Shown here piece by piece: positions 42,734 to 51,809 of a stretch of 64,000 nucleotides of DNA. How positions within the stretch are numbered: position 1 is the first letter of the stretch; every line of letters begins with the position of its first letter. Below the pieces are notes generated by a model. The model worked only from the letters and a program-made list of their open reading frames with translations. It was not told the origin of the DNA and searched no databases. This DNA comes from Pseudomonadota bacterium (lineage in GTDB: Bacteria > Pseudomonadota > Gammaproteobacteria > Steroidobacterales > Steroidobacteraceae): positions 124,001 through 188,000 of the forward strand of contig JAEWAF010000072.1 of NCBI GenBank assembly GCA_023391815.1. Reading direction: 5' to 3'. A program made the position numbers and the translations under genes.

Positions 42734-44746
42734 ATGAAACACCCCTCACTCCTGACCTCGCTCGCCCTGGGCCTGTTGGCCTGGCAGGCGCAATCGGCGA
42801 CACCCCAGAATGCGGCCGTCAGCGTGCCGGTCGATCGGACCACGCTAGCGACTTCGCACAAGTTCGCGCTCGACGCCGCGGTCTGGCGCGAGCCGACGCG
42901 CAGTTTGCTGATGCTCGCGGCCGGCGAAGGCGGTTTGGAGATCCACGATCTCGCCGGTCAGCGAGTCGCAAAGTTCGAGGACGTCGAAGTCGGCTTTGTC
43001 GAAGTGCCGGATCGCGCTCGCCTGCCGGAGACCTTGAACCAGCTGGTGCTGGTAAGCGATCAACGCGCCGGTGCGATTCGCGCTTATCGTTTCGATGCGG
43101 CCAGCACTCGCTTGCAGGAAGTCGCCGGGCAGCCACTCGCCATCAACGACGAGATCACCGGGTTGTGCTCGTATGTGAGCCCGCTGACCAATAAGCTGTA
43201 TCTGTTCGTTTCGACCGGCCAGGGTCAACTGGAACAGTGGGAGTTGTTCTCCCGAGCGCAACAGATCGGCGGTCGAATGGTTCGCAGAATCGCGGCGGGC
43301 AAAGGGGTGGGTCATTGCGCCGTGGACGACGCTCATCGTCGCGTTTACTTCAGCGAGGAATCCGTCGGTGTCTGGAGCGTCGCGGCCGAACCGGAATCGG
43401 ACACGGCGCGTGAAGCGCTCGACCTCGTCGCGCCACGCGGCGGTATCAGCGAGGAAGTCAAAGGGGTCGCGGTCCATCGAGCCAACGGCTCGGCTTTCGT
43501 GATCGCCCGCGACGCGGATGGTTTCATCGTTTACTCCCTGGCCGACGGCTCGTCTCATCGGCTTCAGCTCGGCGCGCCCAAACAGATCGGCGACGCGGAA
43601 GGTTTGACGATCGCGGGCGAATCGCTCGGCGATGCGTTTCCCAACGGCGTGCTCATCGTTGCCGACGAAGACGCTGGCGATTACAAACTGGTCTCGTTGA
43701 GTACGCTGACGAAATCGCTGGGTTCGGCGGTGGCCCAGAGCGCGGCTGCCGGCGATGAGTTCATTCCAGGCGCGGTGATGCCCGCGGCCGAGACGGAGCC
43801 CGTGCCCAGTTTCGGCGATGCCGCCGACGACCCTGCAATCTGGGTGGATCGTCGGGATCCAAGCCGGAGCGTCGTGATCGCGACGGATAAGAAGCTCGGG
43901 CTCAATGTCTACGATCTGGGGGGCAAGCTGATCCACAGCGTCGCGGACGGTCGCATGAACAACGTGGATGTCCGCGACGGCTTCGCGTTCGGCGGGCGCC
44001 CGATCACGCTCGTCGCGGCGACCAATCGGACGCGCAAGTCGATCAGTTTGTATCGCTATGACGCCCGGGCGCGGCAGCTGCAAGCACTGCCCGGTGGCGA
44101 TCTCGCGACCGGCTTCGACGATCCGTACGGCCTGTGCATGTATCGAAGCGCGAAGAACGGCGCGTACTACGTGTTCGCCAACGACAGCGCGGACGGTCGG
44201 CTTCGGCAATGGAAGATCTCGGTGAAGGGCGGCAAGCTCGCGGGCGAACTGGTGCGCGAGATCGCGGTCGGCTCGCAAGCCGAAGGGTGCGTGGCCGACG
44301 ACGAGCTGGGCGACCTGTATGTCGCGGAAGAAGATGTCGCGCTCTGGAAATATTCAGCGGAGCCTCGCGACGGGTCGCGTCGGACGGTCGTCGACACTGT
44401 CGAGAAAGGACACCTGACCGATGACATCGAAGGGCTCTCGATCTACTACGGCGCGAACGGGACGGGTTACGTGATCGCCTCGAATCAGGGCGAGGACAAC
44501 TACGCCGTGTATCGCCGCGAAGGTAGCAACGAATATCTCGGTAAGTTCGCCGTCGTCGCGAACAGCGAGGCTGGCATCGATGGCGCCTCCGAAACCGACG
44601 GGCTCGATATTGTCAGCGCCCCGCTCGGTGAGAAATACCCTGAAGGCTTGCTGGTCGTGCAGGACGGACGCAACGTGATGCCCGCCGAGCGGCAGAACTT
44701 CAAGTATGTGTCGTGGAAGGATGCGATGCGCTCGCTGCGCAAGTAG
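42734..44746 (+). CDS. Dual-domain beta-propeller phytase, exported
   Basis: 670 residues with signal peptide (MKHPSLLTSLALGLLAWQAQSA). Two six-bladed propeller domains follow in tandem, about 25-340 and 345-670. The C-terminal one has the phytase signatures DDPAIWVD (Asp365, Asp366) and NNVDVRDGF (Asn409-Asp412) with the calcium-binding acidic blades (CVADDELGDLYVAEED, DDIEGLSIYYG). The N-terminal one keeps blade repeats (CAVDDAHRRVYFSEESVGVW) but has LDAAVWRE where DDPAIW should be, so it is probably not catalytic. The enzyme removes phosphates from phytate outside the cytoplasm. Convergent with a second phytase gene; GAGAG ribosome site. Confidence 0.93.
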   Translation: MKHPSLLTSLALGLLAWQAQSATPQNAAVSVPVDRTTLATSHKFALDAAVWREPTRSLLMLAAGEGGLEIHDLAGQRVAKFEDVEVGFVEVPDRARLPETLNQLVLVSDQRAGAIRAYRFDAASTRLQEVAGQPLAINDEITGLCSYVSPLTNKLYLFVSTGQGQLEQWELFSRAQQIGGRMVRRIAAGKGVGHCAVDDAHRRVYFSEESVGVWSVAAEPESDTAREALDLVAPRGGISEEVKGVAVHRANGSAFVIARDADGFIVYSLADGSSHRLQLGAPKQIGDAEGLTIAGESLGDAFPNGVLIVADEDAGDYKLVSLSTLTKSLGSAVAQSAAAGDEFIPGAVMPAAETEPVPSFGDAADDPAIWVDRRDPSRSVVIATDKKLGLNVYDLGGKLIHSVADGRMNNVDVRDGFAFGGRPITLVAATNRTRKSISLYRYDARARQLQALPGGDLATGFDDPYGLCMYRSAKNGAYYVFANDSADGRLRQWKISVKGGKLAGELVREIAVGSQAEGCVADDELGDLYVAEEDVALWKYSAEPRDGSRRTVVDTVEKGHLTDDIEGLSIYYGANGTGYVIASNQGEDNYAVYRREGSNEYLGKFAVVANSEAGIDGASETDGLDIVSAPLGEKYPEGLLVVQDGRNVMPAERQNFKYVSWKDAMRSLRK

Positions 44747-44858
44747 TACGAACGCATGGGGTACAGGGATGTACCCACCCGCGCGGCGAGCACGCAGAGA
44801 AATTACGGTTCGCGTTGTAGGCCCGAGGGTTGCGGCAGCATGCCCGATACTTCCTGTC

Positions 44859-44886
44859 AAAAAAAGCGCGCCCCTCAGGGCGCGCT
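44859..44886 (-). terminator. Rho-independent terminator of the second phytase gene
   Basis: Read on the minus strand, the arms AGCGCGCCC and GGGCGCGCT (44886-44878 and 44873-44865) form a nine-base stem with a four-base loop and are followed by seven T residues. It lies 14 bp after the phytase stop. Confidence 0.88.
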
Positions 44887-44900
44887 ATGGGGGGAATCGC

Positions 44901-46235
44901 TCAGTCCAGATCTCGAATATCGTGCTCGTCGTCGACGATCAGATCGAGCCGATCGGCGATGTCTTCCCAGCGGACCAGCTTGAAATTGGTGTTCTCGACG
45001 GTCTCGCCTTGCGGATCCAGGATGTCCGGGGTATTGCCGCCATCCATGGCCACGAACAAGCCGTCGCCGAACGGCCCGCCGAAGTCGGCGTTGCTGACCC
45101 CGATGCCGTCGGTTTCCTGCGTGCCGTCGACCATGCCGTCCACGATCGAGAATCGCCCGACGTAATCGTTATCTTCGCGGTCATACACCAGATACTCGTT
45201 GTTGCCTTGGCTCGAGACGATCACGTAGCCCTCCTCGTCGTCGGCTTCGTACAAAGTCACGCCTTCGACATCGCGCGTCAGTCGCCCGCCATAGCCGGGG
45301 TCCTGCTGCGTCTGGTACTCGCACACGTATTCTTCCTCATCGGGATCCCAGGTGCGCGTGTACGGCGTGCCGTAGGTGCTGACTTTGTCGATGAGCTGCA
45401 GATTCGCGCCCGGATTGTCGATGGTCGTGCGCCATAGCCCGACCGCTTCCTGGCCGATATAAACATAGCCGCGGTCACGATCGATCACAGTACCCTCGGA
45501 CATCGGCGTCACACCGTCCTCATCCTGGCAGGGCGTCCACTGCCGACCGTTCGGCAGCGTGAACTGCGACGGCAGATTGAATCGCACCAATGGCGCATAA
45601 CCGACTTTGCCGCCACCGGCGTCATACAGCCGGAATTTGGCGACCTGCGCGCGATCGTTGCGCGTGACGAAGGCGACGGTCTGGCCGTTCTTCAACCTGG
45701 CCGTGCCGATGCCCATCACCGTGAGCTCGTCATTCACTTCGCCCTGATTGGCCGCGAACACGAACGGCAAGCCGGACTTGGTCACTTCGGTCAGCGGCAC
45801 GGCGGCGTCGGAACCGCTCCTGTCGATCTCGAAAATGGCGAGCCGATCGAAGCCGCGGTCGCTCGCCACCGCCAGATCCACGGTGCGCGAGCCGAGCTTG
45901 AATCCATACACCAGATCGACGTTGTTGAAGCGCTGGCGCGGATAGTCGGGATTGGCGTGCGGCAGCCCGGCGATGTGTTGCAGCAGCTGACCTTGCAGGT
46001 TGTAAACATCGATGCCGCCTTCCTTCAAGGTGGCGACGATCAGACTCTTGTATTGACGAGTTTCATCCGGGTGGACCCAGATCGCCGGGTCGTCCGCGTT
46101 CGACAGACGTTCGCCATCGTCATAGTCCAGCGACGGCGGTGTTTCGCGAACGGCCTGGACTTGCGCCGCGTGCGCGAGACCGGTGCCGAGAACGGCGAGC
46201 ACGGCGAGTGCGAGAACGGAATGCACTTTCGACAT
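44901..46235 (-). CDS. Single-domain beta-propeller phytase, exported
   Basis: 444 residues. The start at 46235 was chosen for the GGAGGG site and the signal peptide MSKVHSVLALAVLAVLGTGL...AHA-AQ. The phytase motif DDPAIWVHPDE lies at about 46-56 and NNVDLVYGF at about 102-110, with acidic calcium-binding stretches (SEGTVIDRDRGYVYIGQEAV, EYVIVSSQG-like QGNNEYLVYDRED). The TD-rich C-terminus ends IVDDEHDIRDLD. It should dephosphorylate phytate in the periplasm or at the surface. It follows the TonB receptor gene by 86 bp and is probably transcribed with it. Confidence 0.92.
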   Translation of the reverse strand: MSKVHSVLALAVLAVLGTGLAHAAQVQAVRETPPSLDYDDGERLSNADDPAIWVHPDETRQYKSLIVATLKEGGIDVYNLQGQLLQHIAGLPHANPDYPRQRFNNVDLVYGFKLGSRTVDLAVASDRGFDRLAIFEIDRSGSDAAVPLTEVTKSGLPFVFAANQGEVNDELTVMGIGTARLKNGQTVAFVTRNDRAQVAKFRLYDAGGGKVGYAPLVRFNLPSQFTLPNGRQWTPCQDEDGVTPMSEGTVIDRDRGYVYIGQEAVGLWRTTIDNPGANLQLIDKVSTYGTPYTRTWDPDEEEYVCEYQTQQDPGYGGRLTRDVEGVTLYEADDEEGYVIVSSQGNNEYLVYDREDNDYVGRFSIVDGMVDGTQETDGIGVSNADFGGPFGDGLFVAMDGGNTPDILDPQGETVENTNFKLVRWEDIADRLDLIVDDEHDIRDLD

Positions 46236-46321
46236 GGAACCCTCCATTGACTGTAACAACAGGGCACTGAGGCGCTCGCGGATGCGAGCGCCATTCATCG
46301 ATGTGCGGGGAAAAAATCAGC

Positions 46322-48766
46322 TCAGAAGGTGCTGCGGAACGTGAGAATGACCCACGGATCGGACTCTTCCTGGTCCAGCTCGGAGCTGACCGGTGTGCGT
46401 GCGTTGTATTGCGCGACCGACTCGTAAACGCGAGTCACGTCTTTACGCTTGGCGTCGAGCAGGTTCTGCGCGGCCAGACGCACGACGAAACGTTCCGCGA
46501 AGGTTTTCTCCAGGAACACTTCCAGGTTGCCTCCGAAGGTCACGTCGGCCACTTCCTTGGTAGTGGCGCCGGAATCGACCCACTCCTCGGCGGCGCCGCG
46601 CTTCTGATAGCTCGAGCCCCAGGTGAGGGCCCAGCGCTGGATCAGATGATCGAAGCCGACGTTGTAGATGTAATCCGGCTGCATCGAGAAGCGCCGATCT
46701 ACGGGGAAGTTGCTGTTGGCGTCGCGAATCTCGGAGTGGAGGTACGTGTAGTTGGCGAACACGTGGAAATTCGGCGCACCGATGACTTCGAGCGGATAGC
46801 TCAGATCGAACTCGACGCCGTAGATGGTGCCCTTGTTGGGATTGTTGACGTACTGGGTGGCTTCGATTTCGTCGTCGATCTGCGCCTGGAAGATCGCGTT
46901 CACTGCGTCGCCGACGCCATTCAGCTCGATCTTGTTCTCGATGCGCCGATAGAAGGCGTTCACGCCGAGCACCGCGTCCTCGCCGTTCAAGCGCAGATCG
47001 AAGCCGCCATCGAGACCGAGCGCGGTTTCCTGCTCGAGCGTGGGATTGCCAAGCACGCTTTCGTCTTCATCGAGCAGCAGCGTCGGATTGAGCTCGTCGA
47101 AGCTCGGTCGCCGCACGGTGCGCGCCGCCGACAATCTCCACTGCAGCGAATCGGTGGCGTCCCAGCGGATGTGCGCGGTCGGATTGAGCTCGAAGTAGTC
47201 GTTGTCGACCGCGATCTGATTGCCTTCGACATCGAGCCCCAGCGAGCTGAGCGCGTTTGCGGCGGCGGCCACCGGCGCGGCCACGGTGGACGTGATATCC
47301 AGATTGGTCTGCTCGCCGCGCACGCCGAGCTCGAGCTTGGTGCTGTCGGTCAGATCGACGCCCCATTGCACGAAGCCGGCGATGCGCTCGTCATCGACGT
47401 TGAAGATACTGAACAGCTCATCGAGCGTCACCAGCTGACCGTCGTCCAGCTCCTGCACGTTGAAGCTGTAGTCGCGCTTCTTCAGCACATAGTCCAGACC
47501 GACGCTCAAGGTGGCGGCGGCGAATTTCCACTTGTACTTGCCGCCCGCCTTGGCCTCGGAATCCTCGCTGTCCTCATTCTCGACGCTGTCGATGTTCTCG
47601 AACCGGTCGATCTCGTGACCGAGCTGAGTGCTGTTGGTCCGAAACTGATGGCGCACCTGCGGATCGCTGAAGGCGGACAGGAACGGCAGGATATCCTCGC
47701 CACCGTTCAGGCCGATGTCGGCAAAGTCGAAGTCCATGTCGACCAGATAATTGGTTTCCTTCGCCTTGCCCTCGGTGCGGTCGTAGCTCGCCGACACTTC
47801 CCACGAGTTGCCGCCGTCGGTGGGCACAGTGAATGTCGCCGCGAGCATCCAGTTGCGTTCGCGGAATGCGTCGGTCTGGTTGGTCTGTTCGGCGCCCGAA
47901 TCCAGGTCGCCGTCGTCATCCTCGGCTTCGAACGCGCGCTCGAACTCGTGCTCGACGCGGTCGGTGTCGACGAACAATGCGTTGAACGACAGCTCCTGAC
48001 CGCCGTCGAGCTTGAACGCCAGGTCGCCCGTCCAGGCGATATCGCGGCTGTCGCGCTCGTCCGGCTCGAGAGTAGCCTTGAACTCCGGCTCGGCATTGCC
48101 TTCGCCGTCGAGCACGCGCTCCACCGAATACACCTGCTTGCGATTGAAGCGTTCCTGATAGTTGAGCGAGGTGCCCCATTGCACCGCCTCGGTGCTGTGG
48201 CCGTACGAGACGAACGCGCTCGGCCGCGTCTCGCCGTCGATGTAATAGCCGCCGAGACGATAGATGCCGCCGTTGAACTCGGCGCCTTCCTTCAGAATGA
48301 TATTCAGCGTGCCGCCGATGCCCTGGCTGTCCATGTCGCTGGTCGGGCTGCGGATGATCTCGACGCGCTCGACCAGCTCGGCGGGAATGCGATCCACCAG
48401 CACGGTGTTGTCGTTGCCCGAGCCGGAAATGCGACGGCCGTTGATCAGGATCTGAGTGTATTCCGAGCCGATGCCGCGCAACGACGGCGCCGCGTACTCA
48501 CCGATATCGTCGCTGAACGTCACGCCCGGCACGCGCTTCATCATCTCGCCGACCGAGAGCGGCTCGAAGCGCTGAAAGTATTCTTCGGAATAAGTGAGCA
48601 CCGGCTCGGCCAGCTCGGTGCGCTCGCGCGCATTGACACGCTTGGCGAGCACTTCGATGAACTCCAGGCTGTCCTCGTGCGCCGGCTCGGCGGCATTGGC
48701 CGCAGCAGTCGCAAGGGCAAGCGACACCGCGCTCGCCAGGACGTTTCCATGCTTGAACCGTCGCAT
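46322..48766 (-). CDS. TonB-dependent receptor linked to phytase
   Basis: 814 residues from the ATG at 48766 (AGGGGGAAC site). After a signal peptide (ending ANA-AE) come the TonB box-like EFIEVLAKRVNARERTELAE, the plug (MMKRVPGVTFSDDIGEYAA, RVEIIRSPTSDMDSQGIGGT) and a long barrel ending PWVILTFRSTF. There is no STN domain, so it is a plain transporter. Many acidic residues occur in loops. With the phytase gene 86 bp downstream and an IolR-like site in its promoter, phytate, lower inositol phosphates or inositol-metal chelates are likely ligands; that is inference. A siderophore receptor is the main alternative. Confidence 0.9.
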   Translation of the reverse strand: MRRFKHGNVLASAVSLALATAAANAAEPAHEDSLEFIEVLAKRVNARERTELAEPVLTYSEEYFQRFEPLSVGEMMKRVPGVTFSDDIGEYAAPSLRGIGSEYTQILINGRRISGSGNDNTVLVDRIPAELVERVEIIRSPTSDMDSQGIGGTLNIILKEGAEFNGGIYRLGGYYIDGETRPSAFVSYGHSTEAVQWGTSLNYQERFNRKQVYSVERVLDGEGNAEPEFKATLEPDERDSRDIAWTGDLAFKLDGGQELSFNALFVDTDRVEHEFERAFEAEDDDGDLDSGAEQTNQTDAFRERNWMLAATFTVPTDGGNSWEVSASYDRTEGKAKETNYLVDMDFDFADIGLNGGEDILPFLSAFSDPQVRHQFRTNSTQLGHEIDRFENIDSVENEDSEDSEAKAGGKYKWKFAAATLSVGLDYVLKKRDYSFNVQELDDGQLVTLDELFSIFNVDDERIAGFVQWGVDLTDSTKLELGVRGEQTNLDITSTVAAPVAAAANALSSLGLDVEGNQIAVDNDYFELNPTAHIRWDATDSLQWRLSAARTVRRPSFDELNPTLLLDEDESVLGNPTLEQETALGLDGGFDLRLNGEDAVLGVNAFYRRIENKIELNGVGDAVNAIFQAQIDDEIEATQYVNNPNKGTIYGVEFDLSYPLEVIGAPNFHVFANYTYLHSEIRDANSNFPVDRRFSMQPDYIYNVGFDHLIQRWALTWGSSYQKRGAAEEWVDSGATTKEVADVTFGGNLEVFLEKTFAERFVVRLAAQNLLDAKRKDVTRVYESVAQYNARTPVSSELDQEESDPWVILTFRSTF

Positions 48767-48874
48767 CGTTCCCCCTGGACGCTCGCCGCGTCCCTGCGTC
48801 ATATGAGTTGTACTTCCGCCCTCGAGTCAGCTGACGGGCAGTTTAGAACGAAGATTTCATCATCCGCAACTGGT

Positions 48875-48888
48875 GAAATAAAAATTCC
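48875..48888. promoter_or_regulatory. IolR-like operator between TonB receptor and RpiR regulator
   Basis: GAAA-TAAAAA-TTCC, one mismatch from GGAA-N6-TTCC, in the 234-bp divergent region between the receptor and the rpiR-type gene. Its reverse complement GGAATTTTTATTTC has the same form as the sites upstream of iolB. Confidence 0.5.
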
Positions 48889-48938
48889 ACGTGCTATAGT
48901 TGCGCCCGCGCCGCGGCCGACGCTCTGAAGGGCTGCAT

Positions 48939-48952
48939 GGAATATTTGTTGC
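48939..48952. promoter_or_regulatory. Second IolR-like site upstream of the RpiR regulator
   Basis: GGAA-TATTTG-TTGC, one mismatch from the consensus. A further GGGAATTTCC element begins 30-31 bp downstream at 48969. These positions, 23-62 bp before the regulator start, would suit autoregulation. Confidence 0.35.
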
Positions 48953-49000
48953 AGCGACCGTATGATTTGGGAATTTCCATGACACTTGAGAGAGCTAGCC

Positions 49001-49849
49001 ATGGCCAGCAGCGCTAAATCACTCGAATCCCTGCGGGGCGACATCGTGCGACGCTACGAGGAGCTCAGTCCTCGGCTGCAGCAGGTCGCCAAGTACGTGC
49101 TGGAGAATCCCAACGACATGGCGCTGCAGACCCTGGCGGTGATCGCCGAGCGCTGCGAAGTGCAGCCCTCCACCATCGTGCGTTTCGCCAAAACCTTCGG
49201 TTACGAAGGTGCCAGCGACATGCAGGAGCTGTTCAAGGACGAGATGCTCACCCAGGCGCCGAGCCCGAGCTATGCCGAGCGCATCCGCCAGTTCTCGCGT
49301 CGGGCCGGCACCGCCGGCGCGCTCGCGCCCCAGGACGTGATGCACGAGTTCGCGGACAGCAACATTCTGGCGCTGGAACATTTGAAGAGCAGCGTCCGCA
49401 AAGCGGACCTGGAACGCGCGGTCGACATGATCGCGACGGCGAATGCGGTCTACATCGTCGGCCTGCGACGCTCCTTCCCGGTCGCCTCCTATCTGGCCTA
49501 CGCCCTGCGCCATGTGGACAAGCGCGCTTATCTGCTCGATGGCGTCGCCGGCATGCTGGCCGAGCAGAGCACCATGCTCACGTCCAAAGACCTGCTGATC
49601 GCCATCAGCTTCCAGCCCTATGCCGCCGAAACCGTGGAGATCGTCGGTTCCACGCGCGAGCAAAAGGCCAAGATCATCGCCATCACGGACAGTCGCTTGA
49701 GCCCGATCGCAGGTCCCTCCGACCTGGTGTTCGAGATCAAGGATGCCGAGGTGCGTCAGTTCCGTTCCTTGACGGCGTCCCTGTGCCTCGCGCAGACGCT
49801 GGTCATCAGTTATGCATTCGACATGGAAAAACGTGGTCGCGGGCGCTGA
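49001..49849 (+). CDS. RpiR-family regulator (IolR-like), SIS domain
   Basis: 282 residues from the ATG at 49001 (GAGAG site); an in-frame TTG 15 bases earlier is less likely. The N-terminal HTH_6 domain (about 5-80) has LSPRLQQVAKYVLENPNDMA, AERCEVQPSTIVRFAKTFGY and EGASDMQELFKDEM. A SIS sugar-phosphate-binding domain follows (about 115-265; ANAVYIVGLRRSFPVASYLA, KDLLIAISFQPYA, AKIIAITDSRLSPIAG). It precedes iolG by 27 bp on the same strand. By analogy with IolR of Sinorhizobium and Caulobacter it should repress inositol genes until an inositol metabolite binds. Confidence 0.92.
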   Translation: MASSAKSLESLRGDIVRRYEELSPRLQQVAKYVLENPNDMALQTLAVIAERCEVQPSTIVRFAKTFGYEGASDMQELFKDEMLTQAPSPSYAERIRQFSRRAGTAGALAPQDVMHEFADSNILALEHLKSSVRKADLERAVDMIATANAVYIVGLRRSFPVASYLAYALRHVDKRAYLLDGVAGMLAEQSTMLTSKDLLIAISFQPYAAETVEIVGSTREQKAKIIAITDSRLSPIAGPSDLVFEIKDAEVRQFRSLTASLCLAQTLVISYAFDMEKRGRGR

Positions 49850-49876
49850 GCGAGGCAGCGTTCGTCAGGGGGACAA

Positions 49877-50866
49877 ATGATTCGATTTCTTTTGATTGGC
49901 GCCGGACGTATCGGTCGTATTCACGCTGAGAACATCGTGCGCGGCGGCGCTTCGGCGTTGGCGGCGGTCACAGACGCCGATTCGCGAGCCGCCGCCGAGC
50001 TGGCGAAAAAATGGTCGTGTCGCGCGGTCGATCCGGACGCCGCGTTGTCGCTTCCGGATGTCGACGCCGTGCTCATTGCCAGTTCGACCGACACTCACGC
50101 CGACTGGATCGAGCGCTGCGCGGCTGCCGGCAAACCGGTGTTCTGCGAGAAGCCGCTCGACCTGGATATCAATCGCGCTACTCAATGCATGCGCAAGGCG
50201 CAGGAAGCAGGCGTCGCGCTGTATCTCGGATTCAATCGTCGCTACGACCCCTCCTTCGCGCGACTCAAACGCGAAATCGCCGCCGGCACGATCGGCTCGC
50301 TGGAAACCTTGCACATCACCAGTCGCGACCCGGCGCCACCGCCGGTGGAATACGTGCGCCGCTCGGGCGGACTGTTCCGCGACATGATGATTCACGATCT
50401 GGACATGGCGCGCTGGCTGTTGGGTGCCGAGCCGGTGGAAGTGTTTGCTCGCGGTAGCGCCCTGGTGAACCCTGAGATCGGTGCGGCTGGCGACGTCGAC
50501 ACGGCGATGGTGATGCTACGGACCGCCGATGGCCGGCTGTGCCAGATCGCGAACAGCAGACGGTGCAGCTTCGGTTACGACCAGCGCATCGAGGCGTTCG
50601 GTGCGGCAGGCATGGTCAGCGCAAACAATCACACCGCGACGAGCGTGACGGTCGCGGGCGCGCAGGGCTATACGACCGAGCCCGCGCTGCCATTCTTCCT
50701 GGAACGCTACGCCGACGCGTATCGGTTGGAGCTGGAGGATTTCATCGCCGCGCTCCAGGGCCGGAAGGTGGAGCTTGCGACAGGTGAGGACGGAGGACGT
50801 GCGCTGCTGTTGGCGGACGCTGCTCAGCGCTCGCTGACGAGCGGCGCGCCGGTGACATTGAAGTGA
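49877..50866 (+). CDS. iolG: Inositol 2-dehydrogenase (Gfo/Idh/MocA family)
   Basis: 329 residues. Rossmann motif IGAGRIGRIHAENI at the N-terminus, the signature KPVFCEKPLDLDI with the catalytic-region Glu-Lys-Pro, and the C-terminal HDLDMARWLLGAEPVEV block with the active-site Asp and His. It oxidises myo-inositol to 2-keto-myo-inositol with NAD+. The ribosome site GGGGG precedes the ATG. It shares a transcript with the rpiR-type gene and converges on iolE, the next enzyme in the pathway. Confidence 0.93.
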   Translation: MIRFLLIGAGRIGRIHAENIVRGGASALAAVTDADSRAAAELAKKWSCRAVDPDAALSLPDVDAVLIASSTDTHADWIERCAAAGKPVFCEKPLDLDINRATQCMRKAQEAGVALYLGFNRRYDPSFARLKREIAAGTIGSLETLHITSRDPAPPPVEYVRRSGGLFRDMMIHDLDMARWLLGAEPVEVFARGSALVNPEIGAAGDVDTAMVMLRTADGRLCQIANSRRCSFGYDQRIEAFGAAGMVSANNHTATSVTVAGAQGYTTEPALPFFLERYADAYRLELEDFIAALQGRKVELATGEDGGRALLLADAAQRSLTSGAPVTLK

Positions 50867-50872
50867 AGAATG

Positions 50873-50904
50873 CGGCTCCCTTGCCTGGCGAGGGAGCCGT
50901 CTTT
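50873..50904 (+). terminator. Rho-independent terminator after iolG
   Basis: CGGCTCCCT (50873-50881) pairs with AGGGAGCCG (50891-50899) over a nine-base loop, followed by TCTTT. It lies 6 bp after the iolG stop and touches the convergent iolE stop. Confidence 0.75.
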
Positions 50905-51791
50905 CAGACGAACAGCTCGGTCGCGAGCTGCGACAGGTGCCGATAACCAATCTTCGCGTACACGATCGGCGTAGCAACGGCCGGATCTTGTTCCGCTTCG
51001 ACAACCAGCCAGCCGCGATACCCGCTACGCGCGACCGGCTGCAACACGCTGCGGTAGTCGACCATGCCGTCACCGGGGACGGTGAACACGCCATCCAGCA
51101 CGGCGTTCAAGAAGCTCGAATCTTCGTTTCGCGCGCGATCCAGCACCGTTCGTCTCACATCCTTGCAATGGACGTGCACGATGCGCGATGCGTAGCGCTC
51201 CGCAAACCGCAACGGATCGCCGCCGGCATACGTCAGATGTCCCGTATCGAGTAACAGTCCGACGGCATCGCCAGTCGTCTGCATGAGGCTGTCGATGTCC
51301 GCCGCCGACTGCACGACCGTGCCCATGTGGTGGTGATAGGCGAGTCGCAATCCAGCCGAGCGCATCTTTTCGGCGAGCTTCGTCATCCGTTCGCCGAAGC
51401 GCGGCCAGTCGTTTTTTGTGAGATGGGGCCGCTGCGACAGCGGCGCACGCTGATCGCCATGAGTACAGCGCGAGACTTCCGCAAACACCATGACCTCGCA
51501 GCCCAAGGCGTGCAGCAGCTCGAAGTGCGCACTCATGGCATCCCATTCGGCGTCGACATCGCGCTCGAGCAAACGCGCGCTGTACCAGCCGGAAACGAGT
51601 TGCAGATCGTGAGCCTGCAGAATCGGTTTGAGTTGGGCGGCGACGCGCGGAAACTTATTGCCGAGCTCCACGCCCGTGTAGCCCGCTTCCCTCGCCTCCC
51701 GCAAGCACGTTTCCAGGCTGGTTTCCGCGCCCAGCGACGGCAGATCGTCGTTGGTCCAGGTCAGGGGGTTGATACCGATTCGAATGTTCAT
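50904..51791 (-). CDS. iolE: Inosose dehydratase (xylose isomerase-like TIM barrel)
   Basis: 295 residues. The N-terminus RIGINPLTWTNDDLPSLG and EAREAGYTGVELGNKFPRVA are characteristic of IolE, as are LRLAYHHHMGTVVQSAADID, GLLLDTGHLTYAGGDPL and VHVHCKDVR-like IVHVHCKDVRRTV with metal-binding His, Asp and Glu. It dehydrates 2-keto-myo-inositol to the diketo intermediate used by IolD. It is the last gene of iolBCDE, 18 bp after iolD. Confidence 0.94.
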   Translation of the reverse strand: MNIRIGINPLTWTNDDLPSLGAETSLETCLREAREAGYTGVELGNKFPRVAAQLKPILQAHDLQLVSGWYSARLLERDVDAEWDAMSAHFELLHALGCEVMVFAEVSRCTHGDQRAPLSQRPHLTKNDWPRFGERMTKLAEKMRSAGLRLAYHHHMGTVVQSAADIDSLMQTTGDAVGLLLDTGHLTYAGGDPLRFAERYASRIVHVHCKDVRRTVLDRARNEDSSFLNAVLDGVFTVPGDGMVDYRSVLQPVARSGYRGWLVVEAEQDPAVATPIVYAKIGYRHLSQLATELFV

Positions 51792-51809
51792 GGATGTGTC
51801 GATTGCTGG

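Noticed and set aside
42845..44278. A 477-codon minus-strand frame opposite the dual-domain phytase
   Set aside because: Antisense shadow; the phytase motifs lie on the plus strand.
46301..48928. An 875-codon open frame on the plus strand
   Set aside because: It is antisense to the TonB receptor gene, shows no known motif, is rich in Arg/His/Asp runs typical of GC-rich antisense frames, and the opposite frame has full family signatures.
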